Below, in pieces: positions 34,247 to 43,716 of a DNA stretch of 51,137 nt (position 1 is the stretch's first letter; every line of letters starts with the position of its first letter). The stretch comes from an uncultured Prevotellaceae bacterium (GTDB lineage: Bacteria > Bacteroidota > Bacteroidia > Bacteroidales > Bacteroidaceae), in contig CACWNV010000041.1 of the NCBI GenBank assembly GCA_902762325.1, forward strand, positions 1-51,137, in the 5' to 3' direction. A program made the translations under genes and the position numbers. The notes under the pieces were generated by a model. The model made no database searches. It saw only the letters and a program-made list of their open reading frames with translations, and was not told where the DNA came from.

Positions 34247-34287
34247 AAAAGGAATGAGCCTGGTGTAGCACCGGGCTCATTCCTTTT
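34247..34287 (-). terminator. Terminator of the GH97-GH127 operon
   Basis: A 14-bp stem: AAAAGGAATGAGCC (34247-34260) with GGCTCATTCCTTTT (34274-34287). It lies 38 nt past the GH127 stop. The T tract exists on both strands, so it can act in either direction. Confidence 0.8.
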
Positions 34288-34324
34288 ATATTTATATTCG
34301 TAATGTCTGGTCAATGAAAGGCTG

Positions 34325-36685
34325 TTATTTGATCGACCACTCGAAGACTCCCGACGACTTCTTTTCCGGCAGTTTCACCTCCAGTTTCACCGCCTTGGTC
34401 TTAACAGGGTCAAAGTTGACGGTACAGGGAGCACCTTTGGCAACTGGATAGGCGTCAGGATTCTGTACAGGCTGCCAGTTTTCGTTCTGGTCCATGTAGT
34501 AGAGTTTCCAGCTGTCGGGAACTTTACAGCCTTGCCAGGGCTGGTCGTCATACCAGTAGACGGTGCTCGACTGGACTGTAGCCTCTTCGGGGAACGTGTA
34601 GCTTATCCACTCTGTAGTTCCCTCTTTCGGCCACCAGTGAGTGTAGGGGATGGAACGGTCGTCCCCGTCTTTCGGGACGAGTCGGTCGCAGATACTGTTC
34701 AAGGCAGGGATTCTTGACGACGAGCCGATCTTGCTTGTTGACGCGAGAGTAGCGGGTTCGCTGGGACGGGTAGCCCGCAGGTCTTGTGCCATCCATACCT
34801 TCATATTGCCGCGTTCACGGTGACACCAGGCGTAGTAGGGGATAAGCGTCAGGCGTACATCCTGGGCAGCCAGTTTTCCTTGTTTGTCGAAAGCCAGTGT
34901 CTGGGCATCGGTGACAAGCTTTGTAAGTTGGTAAGTGTGAGGACCGTCGGCAGCATTGATGTTGAAGTCCTGGGCTGGAAGAATGTCAAACTTCGGATTC
35001 TGATTCATAATCAGGTTCATGATGTCGAACTGGTTGTCGGCAGCCTCGGCACAATAGACCAGCGGTCCGCGTTCAATGCTCACCATTCCGCGGTCGGCCT
35101 CCACCAGCTCGATGGCACGGACGGTACGGACGGGCATATCAAAGTGAAGGCGTACAATGTCACCTTTCTTCCATTTCCTGTTGATGGTGAGATAACCGTC
35201 TGAAGTGGTCTTGACATCTACACTGCTGCCATTGACGGTACAGGTAGCTTGACAGCGTTCGTTATCGGTATATGAATAAAGGTTGCTGGGTACCACTTGG
35301 TTCTTCACCCATCCCGGGATGCGAATCTTCATGGCAAATTGGCCGGCAGAGTTCTTATCCACAGTGATGGCGATGTCACCGTTCCACGGATATTGTGTCT
35401 CTTGCGACAATGCCACTTTCTTCCCTGCCACGTCAAGCTGTGTGGTGTTGGGAAGGAAGAGGTTCACATAGACCGAACGGTCTTTCACGGCATAGACATA
35501 GCCGGGCAGTGAAGGGATGAAACGGCAGATGTTGCTGGGACAGCAGGCACAGCCGAACCATGCCTGACGCTGGCGTTCTCCCATCGACTCGAGTACGTTC
35601 GGATAGAAGAAGCCGCCGCCATCAAGCGAAACGCCGGAAATAAGTCCGTTGTAGAGCGTACGCTCCAGCACATCGTAATACTTGGAATCACCGTGCAGCA
35701 GGAACAGACGATAGTTCACGTACACATTACCGATTGCAGCGCATGTCTCACAATAGGCAGACATGTTGGGCAGATAGTAGTTCGGACCGAATGCCTCGCC
35801 GTTGGATGTCGCTCCGATACCTCCGGTGATATACAGTTTCTTGGTGACGATGTTGTCCCAGATTCTGTCGATGGCCTTGATGTAGGCAGAGTCGCCTGTC
35901 AGGGCTGCCACATCTGCCATGCCCGCATACATGTAGGCAGCACGCACGGCATGGCCAACGGCCTCGTCTTGTTCAATCACTGGCTTGTGAGCCTGAGAGT
36001 AGTCGTGTACGATTGTTGTCTTGCCGCGATAGTCGAGCAGGAACTTTGCCTCGTCAAGGTATTTCTTCTCACCCGTTGCCAGATAGAGGCGGGCAAGTGC
36101 CATCTCTGCAATCTGATGTCCTGGAACGACACATGCCTGCCCCGGATTTGGTCCCACCTCTCGGATGACGCAGTCGGCATAGCGCTTGGCTATGTCAAGG
36201 AACTTAGTGGAACCGGTGGCCTGCCAATGGGCAACGGCACCTTCTACCATGTGACCGAGGTTATACAGCTCGTGAGAAAGGTCTTCCTCTTTCGACCAGC
36301 GGGTAGCTCCTGCCCAGTGGTGTGGGTTCTGGGGATTCTGTGTGCGGGCAGTGTACAGATAGCCGTCCGGCTCCTGGGCACTTGCGATGATGTCAATCAC
36401 AGAGTCAACGTATGCTTCGAGCTTCTTGTCAGGATAAGTCTGTAGGATGTAGCTTGCCCCTTCGATGGTCTTGTAGGGGTCGGTGTCATCGAATGAATAG
36501 CCGACGCCGTTCACCTTGAATACTTTTGAAGGGTCTTTCAGGTGGGCAGCTGCATTCTCGAAGTTCTTGTAGCGGCCCTCACTTTCACATTTCGAGAAGG
36601 CAAGAGGGATGGTAACGGTGCGGCTTGCCTCCAGCCGTTGTCCCCAGAACGACTTCTCTGCCACCTTCACTTGCGTGAACGGCAC
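34325..36685 (-). CDS. GH127 beta-L-arabinofuranosidase-like enzyme with damaged signal peptide
   Basis: A 786-residue readable frame of glycoside hydrolase family 127 (DUF1680). Zinc/catalytic residues are conserved: Glu313 and Cys315 in YCETC, Cys381 (nucleophile) and Cys382 in FGCACCPSN. A C-terminal beta-sandwich (from about 640) resembles the discoidin-like domains of Bacteroidota family members. The frame starts at GTG 36685, a codon that is internal Val in the paralogue at 38889. Upstream an ATG (36710) encodes MKKLIILSR, a signal-peptide start, but in another frame. A small deletion has apparently removed the rest of the signal and shifted the frame, so the enzyme may be cytoplasmic or not made. 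It follows GH97 in one operon. Confidence 0.85.
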   Translation of the reverse strand: MPFTQVKVAEKSFWGQRLEASRTVTIPLAFSKCESEGRYKNFENAAAHLKDPSKVFKVNGVGYSFDDTDPYKTIEGASYILQTYPDKKLEAYVDSVIDIIASAQEPDGYLYTARTQNPQNPHHWAGATRWSKEEDLSHELYNLGHMVEGAVAHWQATGSTKFLDIAKRYADCVIREVGPNPGQACVVPGHQIAEMALARLYLATGEKKYLDEAKFLLDYRGKTTIVHDYSQAHKPVIEQDEAVGHAVRAAYMYAGMADVAALTGDSAYIKAIDRIWDNIVTKKLYITGGIGATSNGEAFGPNYYLPNMSAYCETCAAIGNVYVNYRLFLLHGDSKYYDVLERTLYNGLISGVSLDGGGFFYPNVLESMGERQRQAWFGCACCPSNICRFIPSLPGYVYAVKDRSVYVNLFLPNTTQLDVAGKKVALSQETQYPWNGDIAITVDKNSAGQFAMKIRIPGWVKNQVVPSNLYSYTDNERCQATCTVNGSSVDVKTTSDGYLTINRKWKKGDIVRLHFDMPVRTVRAIELVEADRGMVSIERGPLVYCAEAADNQFDIMNLIMNQNPKFDILPAQDFNINAADGPHTYQLTKLVTDAQTLAFDKQGKLAAQDVRLTLIPYYAWCHRERGNMKVWMAQDLRATRPSEPATLASTSKIGSSSRIPALNSICDRLVPKDGDDRSIPYTHWWPKEGTTEWISYTFPEEATVQSSTVYWYDDQPWQGCKVPDSWKLYYMDQNENWQPVQNPDAYPVAKGAPCTVNFDPVKTKAVKLEVKLPEKKSSGVFEWSIK

Positions 36686-36723
36686 GGGATAAGATGATGA
36701 GTTTCTTCATATTGTAGTTGTTT

Positions 36724-38742
36724 TTAGAAATGATCGACAATGGTAAATTTCCCCAGCTTCAGCACAAAGCCGCCTCCCGAAGCCATGTGGATGGTCAGGC
36801 TTTCGCCGTTGTGATGGATCTGGGTATCCAGTTGATAGTCCTCAGCGTCGTGGTGGGCATTGATGCCGTCGGTCAGGAGGGTCGTCGTGTAAGAGCCTTC
36901 ATCGAGGAACGACAGTGGTATCTCCACATCGCGTTCATCCCATGAGGTCTGTCCGCCCACGTACCACACATCACCCAGACGGCGGGCGACAATTATATAT
37001 TTGCCCATTTCGCCCTGTAGCACGCGCGTCTCATCCCAGACAACGGGAATCGAGGCGATGAACTTCGTATAGTCGGGCTCTCGTTCATAGTTAGTGGGGG
37101 CGTCGCAGAGCATGGTGAACGGCGAGTCATGCAGCACATAGCAGGCTGCCTGATGGCACCGTGTACCCATTGACACCGGCTTTTCGTAGCACTCTACCCA
37201 GTTGCTTCGCGTACCGTTGCGCATGGCACCTGGTGTGAAATCGACATTGCCAGCCATCATTCGGATGAATGGGAATGTCACGTCGTACAAAGGCATGTCG
37301 GTCTCTTTCTTTGCCCATCGGCACTCTTCCATGCCGAAGACTCCTTCGTAGTTCAGGACATTCGGGAAAGTACGGCTCAATCCGGTAGGTGTATAGAAAC
37401 CGTGATAGTCGAGGAAGAGCTTGTGCTGGGCACAATGTCGGGCGATACGTTCAGCCATCTCAACGGCAGTCTGGTCGTTGCGGTCGAGGAAATCGACCTT
37501 GAAGCCCTTCACGCCCATTGCTGAATACTTGCGGCAAGCCTCGTCAAGATGCTCGTCGAGCACGTTGAACACGGTCCAAAGTACGATGTCGATGCCCTTC
37601 TCCTTGCCGTAGGCGATGAGTCCAGACAGGTCGATGTCGGCAATCGGATTCATGATGTTGCCTTTCGAAGAGTCATACCATCCTTCATCGAGCACGATAT
37701 ATTGCAGGCCGAAGCGGGCAGCGAAGTCAATATAGTATTTGTAGGTTTCGGTGTTGATGCCTGCCTTGAATTTGACCCCTCGCAGATTCCAGTCGTTCCA
37801 CCAGTCCCAAGCCACTTTTCCTGGCTTGATCCAGTCGGTCTTTCCAATCTCGTTAGGGGAGGCAAGCGTATAGACGAGGTTGTTGACGGGCATCTCTGTG
37901 TCCTGCTCGCTCACGGCAAACACGCGCCAGGGATAGGTTCTTGCACCCGTCGACTTGGCAATGAATTCCTCCGTCTCGCTGACATACGACATGCCCCGCC
38001 ACTTGTAGTACTCCATCTTTTTGGGGTAGGGTGCAAACAGAGCATTTAGAGTGATGTCCTGTTCTCCTTGTCCGTTCGTCTTCTTGACCGCAACGAACAT
38101 GCCAGGATATTGTCTCAGGTCGCTCTCCAGAATGGTGACCTTTGCATTCACACAACCGTCTTTCTCGATGGTCACGGGCAGGAAGACAGGTGTCTCTTGT
38201 GCCTGGGATAGCGGCGTTACGTCGTAAGTGTTCTGGAAAGCCATGGCAAACGGTTTCTCCTTGTTGGTGGAGTAGGCGAGCCAGCCCTTTGCATCGCTGC
38301 CGAAGTCGTACTCAGCTACCTCGTTCTTGATGACGGTCTCACCTTTACGGGTCGTGTAGAAGCGATAGGCTACGCCTTCGTCGTAGGCACGCACCTGCAT
38401 TCCGAACCCTCCTTTCATCTTGATGTCAATCTGGTTGGCAGTCGTGTGGATGTGCCGCTGACGGTAGAATGGGGCGTCGGTGTCATCGGTGACGACCGAC
38501 TTCCGCATGAATCCTATATGGCCGTTTCTGCCGATGGTGGTCCCGTCGGCAAGCGTCAGGCCGATAAAAGAAGGGGACATGAGTGCCACACCGTCCAGCC
38601 GGACGGAAAACATCAGCGCACCATTGTCTTCCACAATGGCGGTGAGCCTTCCATTAGGGGATGTTACTGTGAAGTCGCTGGCCAGTGATATGAGCAGGGA
38701 AAAGGAGACCAGGACAAGCGATGTCAGAATTCTCTTGTGCAT
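36724..38742 (-). CDS. GH97 retaining glycosidase (alpha-galactosidase or beta-L-arabinopyranosidase type)
   Basis: A 672-residue family 97 enzyme with a signal peptide (1-21, ISLAS). N-terminal beta-sandwich (about 22-280) leads to the barrel with GKVAWDWWNDWN (308-319), YIVLDEGWYD (348-357) and GFKVDFLDRND (413-423). Asp417 is the likely nucleophile, which marks the retaining subgroup; inverting SusB-type members use Glu residues. The acid/base is probably a Glu in NYEGVFGMEE (464-473). Neighbouring GH127 genes suggest arabinose-containing substrates, so beta-L-arabinopyranosidase is plausible. It is first in the leftward operon, 14 nt upstream of the original GH127 start. Confidence 0.87.
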   Translation of the reverse strand: MHKRILTSLVLVSFSLLISLASDFTVTSPNGRLTAIVEDNGALMFSVRLDGVALMSPSFIGLTLADGTTIGRNGHIGFMRKSVVTDDTDAPFYRQRHIHTTANQIDIKMKGGFGMQVRAYDEGVAYRFYTTRKGETVIKNEVAEYDFGSDAKGWLAYSTNKEKPFAMAFQNTYDVTPLSQAQETPVFLPVTIEKDGCVNAKVTILESDLRQYPGMFVAVKKTNGQGEQDITLNALFAPYPKKMEYYKWRGMSYVSETEEFIAKSTGARTYPWRVFAVSEQDTEMPVNNLVYTLASPNEIGKTDWIKPGKVAWDWWNDWNLRGVKFKAGINTETYKYYIDFAARFGLQYIVLDEGWYDSSKGNIMNPIADIDLSGLIAYGKEKGIDIVLWTVFNVLDEHLDEACRKYSAMGVKGFKVDFLDRNDQTAVEMAERIARHCAQHKLFLDYHGFYTPTGLSRTFPNVLNYEGVFGMEECRWAKKETDMPLYDVTFPFIRMMAGNVDFTPGAMRNGTRSNWVECYEKPVSMGTRCHQAACYVLHDSPFTMLCDAPTNYEREPDYTKFIASIPVVWDETRVLQGEMGKYIIVARRLGDVWYVGGQTSWDERDVEIPLSFLDEGSYTTTLLTDGINAHHDAEDYQLDTQIHHNGESLTIHMASGGGFVLKLGKFTIVDHF

Positions 38743-38775
38743 GTGATATGTTCAGGTAGTTATATAATATATGTG

Positions 38776-38833
38776 CAAAGATACTATTATTTTTGGATAA
38801 ACACCTTTGTTTTGTTATTTTTTATTATCTTTG
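38776..38833. promoter_or_regulatory. Divergent promoter pair between GH97 and GH127
   Basis: TATCTTTG occurs on the minus strand (38776-38783) facing GH97 and on the plus strand (38826-38833) facing GH127, about 34 and 56 nt from the respective starts. The two identical -7 boxes suggest co-regulation of both arms. The -33 boxes are imperfect, which fits activator dependence; no regulator gene is adjacent. Confidence 0.55.
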
Positions 38834-38888
38834 CAGGCATAAACAAGTCTATTGTTTCTAATCATATAATTACATACGGAGATATTTT

Positions 38889-41318
38889 ATGAAAAACAAG
38901 TGGTTGCTGTTAGGTTTTGCAGTAATGGGACTTTGTGGTACCGTCACTGCACAATCGAATAAAGTGCAGACTCGTTCAGCACAGTCAATTGTTGAGGTGC
39001 CCTTCACGAATGTACATCTGAGTGATAATTTCTGGCTTCCGCGTATAGAGATCAATCGTACCGTCAGCATTCCCTCGGCTTTCAGGGAATGTGAGAAGAG
39101 CGGACGTTTCGACAATTTTGCCATTGCCGGAGGCTTGAAGGAAGGTGAGCATCGTGGTGACTTTTCGTTTGATGACACCGATCCGTACAAGGTGATTGAG
39201 GGTGCCAGCTATTCTCTGGCAGTCCATTACGACAAGCAGCTGGACCACTATCTGGACAGCGTCATTGCAATCATTGCCTCTGCACAGGAGGATGACGGCT
39301 ATCTGACCACTTGTGTGACGAACAAGTGCTACCGGCTGAGCGGATGGTGGGGACGGTCGAAATGGGAAAAGATCAACTCCCACGAACTGTACAACAGCGG
39401 CCATCTGATTGAGTCGGCAATCGCTCACTACCGTGCAACGGGTAAACGCTCGTTCCTGAACGTGGCAATCAAGAATGCCGATCTGGTCTGTAAGACCTTT
39501 GGTCCGAACGAAGGGCAGATTCACCGTCCGGGCGGCCATCCCATCATTGAGATGGCTCTGTGCAAGCTCTATAAGGTGACGGGAAACAAGAAGTATCTCG
39601 ACGGTGCCCGCTATTTCGTCGAGGAGACGGGACGTTGTACCGACGGACATCATCCCAGTGAATACTCCCAGGACCATAAGCCCATCTTACAACAGGATGA
39701 GATTGTCGGTCATGCTGTCAGGGCTGGCTACCTCTTCTCCGGTGTTGCCGATGTCGCTGCCCTGACGAATGACAAGGCATATTCAGAGGCATTGCAGCGC
39801 ATCTGGAACAACATGTCTTCGAAGAAGCTGTTCATCACAGGCGGTATCGGGAGCCGTGCACAAGGCGAAGGCTTCGGTCCGAACTATGAACTGAACAATC
39901 ATACAGCCTATTGTGAGACCTGTGCAGCTATCGCCAACGTCTACTGGAATCACCGGATGTTCCTTGCTACGGGTGAATCCAAATACATCGACGTGTGTGA
40001 GCGTGCATTATATAATAATGTGTTGAGCGGAGTCTCTTTGTCGGGCGACCTGTTCTTCTATGACAACCCGTTGGAGTCCGACGGTGAGCATGGCCGTCAG
40101 CGCTGGTTTGGCTGTGCATGCTGCCCCGGCAATGTTACCCGTTTCGTTGCCAGTGTCCCGAATTACATCTATGCGGCTCAGGGGAAGGACATCTATGTCA
40201 ATCTGTATGCGCAGGGCAAGGCGAATATCGGCGGCGTGGAACTTGAGCAGACGACCGATTATCCGTGGGACGGCAAGGTCAGGATCAGGCTCAACAAGGG
40301 CGGCGGCAAGTTCTCCATCAAGCTGCGCATCCCAGGATGGCTGAAGAAACATCCATTTGGGAACAATCTCTATACCTACCTCGATGCAGCCAAGACGGCA
40401 GACATTTCAGTCAATGGCGTGAAGGTCAGTCATGATAATCCTGACTATGTGTCGATTGACAGGAAATGGAAGAAAGGGGATGTCATTGAAATCAACTTCC
40501 CGATGGAGGTGCGCCGTGTGCTGGCTAACGACAATGCAGAGGATGACCGTGGAAAGGTCGCTTTGGAGCGCGGTCCTGTCGTCTTCTGTCTTGAGGGAAA
40601 AGACCAGCCCGACAACACTGTCTTTGACAAGTATATCCTCGATTCCACTCCGATACAGTCACATTTCGAGAAAGACCTGCTCAATGGCGTCGTCGTACTT
40701 GAGGGAAATGCGAAGGAACTGCAGAGAAACGGAGAGGTGAAGGATGTCAAGTTCCGTGCCATCCCTTACAGCACATGGAACAATCGCGGCGGCGATCAGA
40801 TGGAGGTGTGGATAGCCAATACACCTGCCAAAGCCGTGGCTACGCCGTTGCCAACCATCGCTTCGCGTGCGCAGACATTCAGCAACCGTGGTCCGATTCA
40901 GAATGATGCACCGGAAACAGCACCCACAGACAGCTGGGCGGGAGGTGTCAACGACCAGTGGGAGCCTAAGCGGTCGAGTGATACGTCCAAACCCTACCAT
41001 TACTGGTGGCTCAAGCGGGGAACAACAGAATCCATTTCCTATAAGTTCAAAGAGGCTGAAGAGGTGTCGAATGTGCAGGTCTACTGGCTTGACTTCGACC
41101 ATTATGACGGTGACTTCCGAGTACCGGAGAACTGGACACTCTATTATGAGACAGCTGACGGAAGTTGGAAGGAGGTGGAGGATCATTCACCGTTCACGGT
41201 CAAGAAAGACTGCTACAACAGCATCGACTTTAAGCCTGTAAAGACCAAGGGTCTGAAGATTGTAGCCAAGTTGCAGAAAGGACAGAGCGGCGGTGTGCTG
41301 GAATGGAAAGTGAACTGA
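38889..41318 (+). CDS. Secreted GH127 beta-L-arabinofuranosidase-like enzyme
   Basis: An 809-residue family 127 (DUF1680) enzyme with a good signal peptide (MKNKWLLLGFAVMGLCGTVTAQ). Catalytic-zinc residues are Glu343 and Cys345 in YCETC, and Cys411 (nucleophile) and Cys412 in FGCACCPGN. It parallels the gene at 34325 along its length, including the C-terminal beta-sandwich (KRGTTESISYKF, VYWLDFDHYDG) that probably binds carbohydrate. It heads the rightward arm, divergent from GH97, and is followed 5 nt later by a small exported protein. Substrate assignment (arabinofuranose in plant extensin or arabinan-type glycans) is from family knowledge. Confidence 0.87.
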   Translation: MKNKWLLLGFAVMGLCGTVTAQSNKVQTRSAQSIVEVPFTNVHLSDNFWLPRIEINRTVSIPSAFRECEKSGRFDNFAIAGGLKEGEHRGDFSFDDTDPYKVIEGASYSLAVHYDKQLDHYLDSVIAIIASAQEDDGYLTTCVTNKCYRLSGWWGRSKWEKINSHELYNSGHLIESAIAHYRATGKRSFLNVAIKNADLVCKTFGPNEGQIHRPGGHPIIEMALCKLYKVTGNKKYLDGARYFVEETGRCTDGHHPSEYSQDHKPILQQDEIVGHAVRAGYLFSGVADVAALTNDKAYSEALQRIWNNMSSKKLFITGGIGSRAQGEGFGPNYELNNHTAYCETCAAIANVYWNHRMFLATGESKYIDVCERALYNNVLSGVSLSGDLFFYDNPLESDGEHGRQRWFGCACCPGNVTRFVASVPNYIYAAQGKDIYVNLYAQGKANIGGVELEQTTDYPWDGKVRIRLNKGGGKFSIKLRIPGWLKKHPFGNNLYTYLDAAKTADISVNGVKVSHDNPDYVSIDRKWKKGDVIEINFPMEVRRVLANDNAEDDRGKVALERGPVVFCLEGKDQPDNTVFDKYILDSTPIQSHFEKDLLNGVVVLEGNAKELQRNGEVKDVKFRAIPYSTWNNRGGDQMEVWIANTPAKAVATPLPTIASRAQTFSNRGPIQNDAPETAPTDSWAGGVNDQWEPKRSSDTSKPYHYWWLKRGTTESISYKFKEAEEVSNVQVYWLDFDHYDGDFRVPENWTLYYETADGSWKEVEDHSPFTVKKDCYNSIDFKPVKTKGLKIVAKLQKGQSGGVLEWKVN

Positions 41319-41323
41319 TAGGA

Positions 41324-41773
41324 ATGAAAAGAATCCTTTTATACTTGATTGTTATGCTGCTGGCATTTCATGGTGAAATGCAGGCAAGAAAGCTGGTCGT
41401 CACGCTCCTTGACGGAACGCAGGTCTTCTACAGTATCACCGACACCGACCGTCCTGTGATGGAATTTGCCGATGGCGTGGTCACCGTAAAGGCAGACAGT
41501 TTCAGCTTCGGAGACATCCGGGAGTTCAGACTTGTCAAGGATGATGATGCCGTCAAAGGTCTGTCTGCCGACCTGTCAGGTCTTCGGCTTGACCATGGAA
41601 GAATCTATTTGAATCAGGTATCCGCCGTTTCGGTCTTTAGCCTGAAGGGACAGCGTGTTAAAGTGCCGGTATCAGTGCAGGACCGGTTGACGGTCCTGGA
41701 TGTATCGGCGCTTCCTGCTGGAGTCTATGTCATCAAGACAGACAAGACTTCTTTTAAGTTTGTCAAGAAGTAG
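41324..41773 (+). CDS. Small exported protein with T9SS-like C-terminal tail
   Basis: A 149-residue protein. ATG 41324 gives a signal peptide (MKRILLYLIVMLLAFHGEMQA); an earlier in-frame ATG at 41303 lies within the GH127 end. The mature part has a KLVVTLLDGTQVFYSITD strand and a FGDIREFRL motif like the Vx(S/E)IxF modules elsewhere in this window. The tail (VFSLKGQRVKV ... LPAGVYVIKTDKTSFKFVKK) resembles a T9SS type A sorting domain, so it may be a surface protein consisting of little else. Function unknown. Confidence 0.7.
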   Translation: MKRILLYLIVMLLAFHGEMQARKLVVTLLDGTQVFYSITDTDRPVMEFADGVVTVKADSFSFGDIREFRLVKDDDAVKGLSADLSGLRLDHGRIYLNQVSAVSVFSLKGQRVKVPVSVQDRLTVLDVSALPAGVYVIKTDKTSFKFVKK

Positions 41774-41784
41774 AGGGGAGTACC

Positions 41785-43686
41785 ATGAGACGATTCTATT
41801 CATTGACTTTAGCATCCGTCCTGCTTCTTTTGTCCTCCCAGGCAATGGCTCAGGAGAACATTCACGTACGGGTGAGCGACTATGACACGATGTGGGACTT
41901 CCCGTTCATCACGGATGAAATCAGCCATTTCGACATCAGCCCCTCTGACAATCATCTCAACGCCTATAGTACCAACGGCATCGTCATTCCATTCGATGCT
42001 GATAAGGTGAGGCAGGTGACATTCGAGGATGCACCTGCTGAGGAGACCAAAGACCACTACAAAGTCTTTCAGATGTATATCTCCACTGAAGACGGTGCCG
42101 AGATTGTATCGAGAGACGACTATCTGCCCTGCTATATCTCCTTGAACGCACTGGGTTCCTTCAGCAATTACTCTGCATCGGCGCAGATACGCGGACGCGG
42201 CAACAGTTCTTGGCTGTGGTACGACAAGAAACCATATCGGATCAAGCTGGACGAGAAGCATAAGCTGTTGGGACTGGGCAAGGCAAAGAGCTGGGTCCTG
42301 CTTGCCAATTATCGCGATGTCACCGACCTGATGAACACCTTTGTCTTCGAGTTGGGACAGTGGTTAGGACTGCCTTATACAAATCATACCCGATATGTGG
42401 AACTCTTTATCAACGGCGATTATAAGGGTGTCTATCAGCTGACCGAACAGATTCAGCAGGGAAGCAACAGGGTAGAGGTGAGCGATGAAAAGGGCATTCT
42501 TGTGTCTTTGGACGTGGACGACGGTCCCGGGGAAGCCCCCTATGAAGAGGATAACTTCTGGTCGACGGTCTATCACATGCCCATGGCGGTGAAGTATCCT
42601 GACGACGACATGCTGACGCCAGCCGTCCGTGACTCCATCAGGGATGTCTTTGCCGAACTTGAGAATGCGATTCGCAACAGGAACTACCCGAAGGTGGATT
42701 CGATGCTTGACATACAGTCGTTCATCCATTACCTCCAGATTCAGGAGTTCATCTACAATGTCGAACTGTCTGCCCCGCGCAGCATCTACATGCACAAGGA
42801 GGGAGACGGCAAATGGGTGATGGGACCGTTGTGGGACTTTGATGCAGGGTATGACTTTGACTGGGCAAACATGACCACCGGGCATACTTTCTTCTCTGAC
42901 TACAAAGAGACGGTGATGGGCACCAATCCCTATAAGCGGAACGGTAACTACAACTATGTCCCACAGTTCTTTACAAATCTGTTCGGTTGTAAGGAGTTTG
43001 TCAGGCTGTATAAGGAGGAGTGGAACAAAATCAGCGATTCCATCGTGTCCCGAAACTGGGGCGAGATGGAAAAGTATATCGCGAACCTGAGCAACGGACC
43101 GATGACTCGGGAGGCGGCAAGATGGCCCGTCTCACGAAAGTTCTTCGAGGCTGAGGTGGAGAAGATGCACCGCTGGCTTGAGAGTCGTGCTCAGTATATG
43201 ACGGAGCTGATTAACAATATTCCTGAGCCCGAAGACAGTCCTGCCGATGAAGAGCAGTTCTGTGGAACGATGGTGTGCAATGTCACAATGGACAAGAATG
43301 ACGGCTATTCCCAAAAGGTGCAGATACATGTCAGCAAGGATGAACTGCTCGACCTGCTCGATGTGGATGCTGAATCCTTAGCTGAGAGCAAGATAACCAT
43401 TGTCCCGCTCAATGCAGACGGTACGGAAGGGCAGAACCACACGAATGGTGTGTTCGGCGGATGGTTCAACGAGGAGGGCAATCCTCTCACATGGGGAGAG
43501 GGACATGTGTACATCGAAGTCTATAATGACCTCTTCAACTGGACCTGCGGGGTGCATCCTTATAATTGTTATGATGACGAACATACGGTGACCATGCAGA
43601 TACAGTATCCTGTGAAGTCCGTACTGAAGAAAGTAAATGTCGAAGTCAGGTTTACCATCGTGAACCAGGGCGGCTGGTGGTGGTAA
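41785..43686 (+). CDS. CotH-kinase family exported protein with DUF4859-like C-terminus
   Basis: A 633-residue protein with a signal peptide (1-22). The CotH domain (about 90-460) shows IRGRGNSSW, KKPYRIKLDEKHKLLGLGKAKSW, VELFINGDYKGVYQLTEQI and the metal-binding-like GPLWDFDAGYDF. CotH proteins are atypical kinases of spore coats; Bacteroidota secreted versions are common next to glycan-processing genes and their substrate is unknown. The last 140 residues (KVQIHVSKDELLDLL ... NQGGWWW) resemble DUF4859. It is 11 nt after the small exported protein, in one operon. Confidence 0.85.
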   Translation: MRRFYSLTLASVLLLLSSQAMAQENIHVRVSDYDTMWDFPFITDEISHFDISPSDNHLNAYSTNGIVIPFDADKVRQVTFEDAPAEETKDHYKVFQMYISTEDGAEIVSRDDYLPCYISLNALGSFSNYSASAQIRGRGNSSWLWYDKKPYRIKLDEKHKLLGLGKAKSWVLLANYRDVTDLMNTFVFELGQWLGLPYTNHTRYVELFINGDYKGVYQLTEQIQQGSNRVEVSDEKGILVSLDVDDGPGEAPYEEDNFWSTVYHMPMAVKYPDDDMLTPAVRDSIRDVFAELENAIRNRNYPKVDSMLDIQSFIHYLQIQEFIYNVELSAPRSIYMHKEGDGKWVMGPLWDFDAGYDFDWANMTTGHTFFSDYKETVMGTNPYKRNGNYNYVPQFFTNLFGCKEFVRLYKEEWNKISDSIVSRNWGEMEKYIANLSNGPMTREAARWPVSRKFFEAEVEKMHRWLESRAQYMTELINNIPEPEDSPADEEQFCGTMVCNVTMDKNDGYSQKVQIHVSKDELLDLLDVDAESLAESKITIVPLNADGTEGQNHTNGVFGGWFNEEGNPLTWGEGHVYIEVYNDLFNWTCGVHPYNCYDDEHTVTMQIQYPVKSVLKKVNVEVRFTIVNQGGWWW

Positions 43687-43716
43687 TGTGCAGAGAAATT
43701 TTAAATCCTTTATTAT

